This document shows, piece by piece, positions 6,087 through 7,532 of a stretch of DNA of 7,532 nucleotides (position 1 is the stretch's first letter; each line of letters opens with the position of its first letter). A model generated the notes under the pieces. The model did no database searches. It saw only the letters and a program-made list of their open reading frames with translations, and was not told where the DNA came from. The stretch is from Nitrosomonadales bacterium (GTDB lineage Bacteria > Pseudomonadota > Gammaproteobacteria > Burkholderiales > Nitrosomonadaceae). Position numbers and translations under genes: made by a program. The stretch is from NCBI GenBank assembly GCA_004525885.1, contig SPBV01000085.1, forward strand, positions 1 through 7,532, read 5' to 3'.

Positions 6087-7100
6087 TTACCGATAACCTG
6101 CCCGATCCATCAGTTTTACTGCTTCAGTTTGTAATTCACCGGCTGCGACTACGTTTAACTGGTTCTGCTTAAAACTCCCCCATGCCATCACTGCTGGATC
6201 GGGTTTTATTTTTGGGTTGACAGGGTATTCCATATTTACGTCTGCAAATAGATTCTGTGCCTTTTCAGATGACAAGAATTCCAATAATCTGACTGCAGCA
6301 TGTTTACTTTTAGCGTTCTTAGTAACGCCCGCACCAGAAATATTTACATGAACACCGCTTTCAGCTTGATTGGGCCAGAAGATCGCTAAAGGCAAACTGG
6401 GGCTTTTTTTGAGCAGACGACCATAGTAATAGCTATTAACAATGGTCACATCACACTTCCCTGCGGCAACTAATTCCATTGCTTTAGTGTCGTCAGATAA
6501 TGGATCTGTTGCAAGGTTAGCAACCCAACCTCTCACAATTTTCTCAGATCTAGTTTTACCATATTCAGAGATCATCATCGCCACGAGTGACTGGTTATAT
6601 ACTTTCTTAGATGTACGTAGACATAACCGCCCCCGCCACTTCGAATTTGCTAAGTCCTCATAAGTAGACAATTCAGCAGGTTTTACTTTACGAGTGTTAT
6701 AAACAATAGTTCGAGCACGCACAGACAAACCAAACCATTGCTTTTTTGGATCACGTAGATGGGTGGGAATATTCGCCTCAAGCGTCTTTGACTCTATGGG
6801 TTCCAATAATCCTTCTCGTGCAGCTTCCCACAGATTGCCCGCATCTGTAGTAATCAACATATCCGCAGGTGTATTCTTACCTTCTGCCTTAAGCCGCGTG
6901 AGCAAAACTCCTGCATTATCAGTAACAAACTTTACCGAGATGCCAGTATCCTTTGTGAAAGCGTCAAACATCGGCTTGATCAGTTTTTCAATTCGTGCCG
7001 AATAAACGACCACTTCCTCTGCATAAGAAAAATTAGCGCCGAACAGAGCAACGCAGGAAAAAATTGCCACTAAATAGCGGCTAAAATATATTCTTAACAT
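6087..7100 (-). CDS. fbpA: Periplasmic iron(III)-binding protein (FutA/FbpA family)
   Basis: This periplasmic protein binds ferric iron and delivers it to FbpB. Of 337 residues, 1-27 form a Sec signal peptide ending in SYA before EEVVVYSAR. The mature start YSARIEKLIKPMFDAF and the segment LTRLKAEGKNTPADMLITTD (67-86) are characteristic of the FutA/cFbpA branch of the family. Tyr33, Tyr168 (VYNQS), Tyr224 and Tyr225 (NSYYYG) fit the tyrosine ligands known for FutA and Campylobacter FbpA; the 56-residue gap from 168 to 224 agrees with my memory of those structures. Cys160 and Cys216 could form the disulfide seen in that branch. It is the first gene of fbpABC and has a Fur-type operator upstream. 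The ATG at 7100 follows TAGGG by 12 bases, a loose ribosome-binding site. Substrate is inferred from family and operator, not proven. Confidence 0.95.
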   Translation of the reverse strand: MLRIYFSRYLVAIFSCVALFGANFSYAEEVVVYSARIEKLIKPMFDAFTKDTGISVKFVTDNAGVLLTRLKAEGKNTPADMLITTDAGNLWEAAREGLLEPIESKTLEANIPTHLRDPKKQWFGLSVRARTIVYNTRKVKPAELSTYEDLANSKWRGRLCLRTSKKVYNQSLVAMMISEYGKTRSEKIVRGWVANLATDPLSDDTKAMELVAAGKCDVTIVNSYYYGRLLKKSPSLPLAIFWPNQAESGVHVNISGAGVTKNAKSKHAAVRLLEFLSSEKAQNLFADVNMEYPVNPKIKPDPAVMAWGSFKQNQLNVVAAGELQTEAVKLMDRAGYR

Positions 7101-7147
7101 TTTTTATCTGAACCCTAGATATAAATAAAAGTAAATAACGTATACGT

Positions 7148-7175
7148 ATTATAAATGATAACTGTTATCAGTAAA
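7148..7175 (-). promoter_or_regulatory. fbpABC promoter
   Basis: On the minus strand TTTACT (7170-7175, 4 of 6 to the -35 consensus) and a perfect TATAAT (7148-7153) are 16 bases apart. Transcription would start near 7141, giving a leader of about 40 bases before the fbpA ATG. The spacer is almost filled by the Fur-type palindrome, so repressor binding would block RNA polymerase directly. A 10-bp palindrome ACGTATACGT (7138-7147) covers the predicted start point. Confidence 0.7.
7156..7170. promoter_or_regulatory. Fur box (7-1-7 palindrome)
   Basis: TGATAAC-T-GTTATCA is a perfect 7-1-7 inverted repeat. It differs from the classical Fur 7-1-7 motif TGATAAT-N-ATTATCA only by one symmetric pair. 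It lies between the -35 and -10 elements of the promoter of an iron-import operon, where a Fe-Fur repressor is expected. The assignment rests on motif plus context; fur itself is not in the window. Confidence 0.82.
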
Positions 7176-7236
7176 GCATATCATGTAAATGCCTAGTTCC
7201 TTTTTAATCATTTGGTTATGTGTAAATATACTTGAG

Positions 7237-7265
7237 TTGACATATATGGATCTCTATAAGATAAC
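7237..7265 (+). promoter_or_regulatory. Candidate rightward promoter
   Basis: A perfect TTGACA (7237-7242) is followed after 17 bases by GATAAC (7260-7265, 4 of 6 to the -10 consensus). It points right, away from fbpA, toward the edge frame at 7446, with a start near 7272. Without a confirmed gene downstream, its role is unknown. Confidence 0.28.
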
Positions 7266-7375
7266 GCGGGCTAATAATACTGTTCCATAGGTAATTTGAA
7301 AGAAGCAAAACTTGATTTAATGTTAATCTATCTATGCTTTTTTATACTTTCCCGTGGCTAAACTCTCCTTTATTT

Positions 7376-7400
7376 AGCAAGCAAGCTAGCTAGCTAGCTT
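7376..7400. repeat. Six tandem AGCW units with an 18-bp perfect palindrome
   Basis: From 7376 the tetranucleotide reads AGCA twice and AGCT four times, ending in T. Positions 7383-7400 (AAGCTAGCTAGCTAGCTT) equal their own reverse complement. As RNA the palindrome could form a hairpin of limited loop size, but no U-run follows on either strand. It may be a slippage-prone microsatellite or a dyad protein site. Confidence 0.75.
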
Positions 7401-7438
7401 TAGCAGACTTGTTAATTACGCGTCCAGGAAGTCAATAT

Positions 7439-7531
7439 TTATGCCATGAGAAGAATTATTATAATTACCAATGTAATTAGGCTACTTATAGTGCCGTCTA
7501 TTGTGGTGACTGACCAAACTATTCTAGAAGT
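7439..7531 (-). CDS. Possible 3' end of a membrane-protein gene entering from the right edge
   Basis: On the minus strand a frame is open from the window edge for 30 codons and ends at TAA (7439-7441). Its last residues, SSLITLVIIIILLMA, look like a C-terminal membrane helix. The sequence here is AT-rich, and the opposite strand is equally open, so hydrophobicity may just reflect composition. It cannot be decided without the flanking sequence, and at most one of the two edge frames is likely to be real. Confidence 0.15.
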   Translation of the reverse strand, partial: TSRIVWSVTTIDGTISSLITLVIIIILLMA

Positions 7532-7532
7532 A
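7446..7532 (+). CDS. Possible 5' end of a rightward gene cut by the right edge
   Basis: An ATG at 7446 opens 29 codons with no stop before the edge, beginning MRRIIIITNVIRLLIVPSIV, a basic then hydrophobic start. AGGAAG (7426-7431) lies 14 bases upstream, rather far. An earlier ATG at 7441 stops after two codons. A candidate rightward promoter is at 7237-7265. No family is recognised and the opposite strand is also open, so this is only a candidate. Confidence 0.15.
   Translation, partial: MRRIIIITNVIRLLIVPSIVVTDQTILEV

Larger units (their letters stand above)
7176..7445. other. Intergenic sequence upstream of fbpA, no gene recognised
   Basis: This is AT-rich sequence with stops in all frames that I checked, apart from edge frames beyond 7439. 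It holds a candidate rightward promoter (7237-7265) and an AGCW repeat (7376-7400). A 13-codon frame from the ATG at 7320 (MLIYLCFFILSRG) has no support. No tRNA, known RNA or mobile-element end was recognised. Confidence 0.5.

Noticed and set aside
1..7532. CRISPR array, insertion sequence, prophage or toxin-antitoxin pair
   Set aside because: No regularly spaced repeats, transposase motifs, terminal inverted repeats or small paired ORFs were seen; all large frames are housekeeping or transport genes.

Overview
The window reads as ordinary chromosome of a Gram-negative bacterium, most likely a fairly AT-rich proteobacterium. The evidence is a periplasmic MltB-type lytic transglycosylase, a periplasmic iron-binding protein with a Sec signal peptide, a Fur-type operator, and the divergent plsY/folB pair that is common in beta- and gammaproteobacteria. 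A betaproteobacterium is my best guess. It is an inference from gene content, not a measurement.

Layout from left to right. The 5' part of plsY (phospholipid synthesis) runs leftward off the edge. It is divergent from folB (folate synthesis), with about 110 bases between them. folB converges on hemD (uroporphyrinogen-III synthase, tetrapyrrole synthesis), and a 10-bp inverted repeat overlaps the hemD stop. Next come about 570 bases with no convincing gene, though they hold short palindromes and promoter-like elements. Then mltB (peptidoglycan turnover) reads rightward and meets, tail to tail, a three-gene operon on the minus strand: fbpA, fbpB, fbpC. This is a complete iron(III) ABC importer: periplasmic binding protein, fused double-domain permease and ATPase. 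The last 430 bases hold the iron operon's promoter with a perfect 7-1-7 Fur-box palindrome in its spacer, then AT-rich sequence with an AGCW tetranucleotide repeat and two undecidable open frames at the edge.

The three iron genes form one functional unit. FbpA captures ferric iron in the periplasm, FbpB moves it across the inner membrane, FbpC hydrolyses ATP, and the promoter architecture predicts repression by Fe-loaded Fur. plsY, folB, hemD and mltB are housekeeping genes with no obvious shared pathway, although hemD and the iron importer both feed haem synthesis. I see no previously undescribed system. The points most worth a second look are the isolated hemD with an almost leaderless start, the unexplained hemD-mltB gap, and the repeat and edge frames at the right end.
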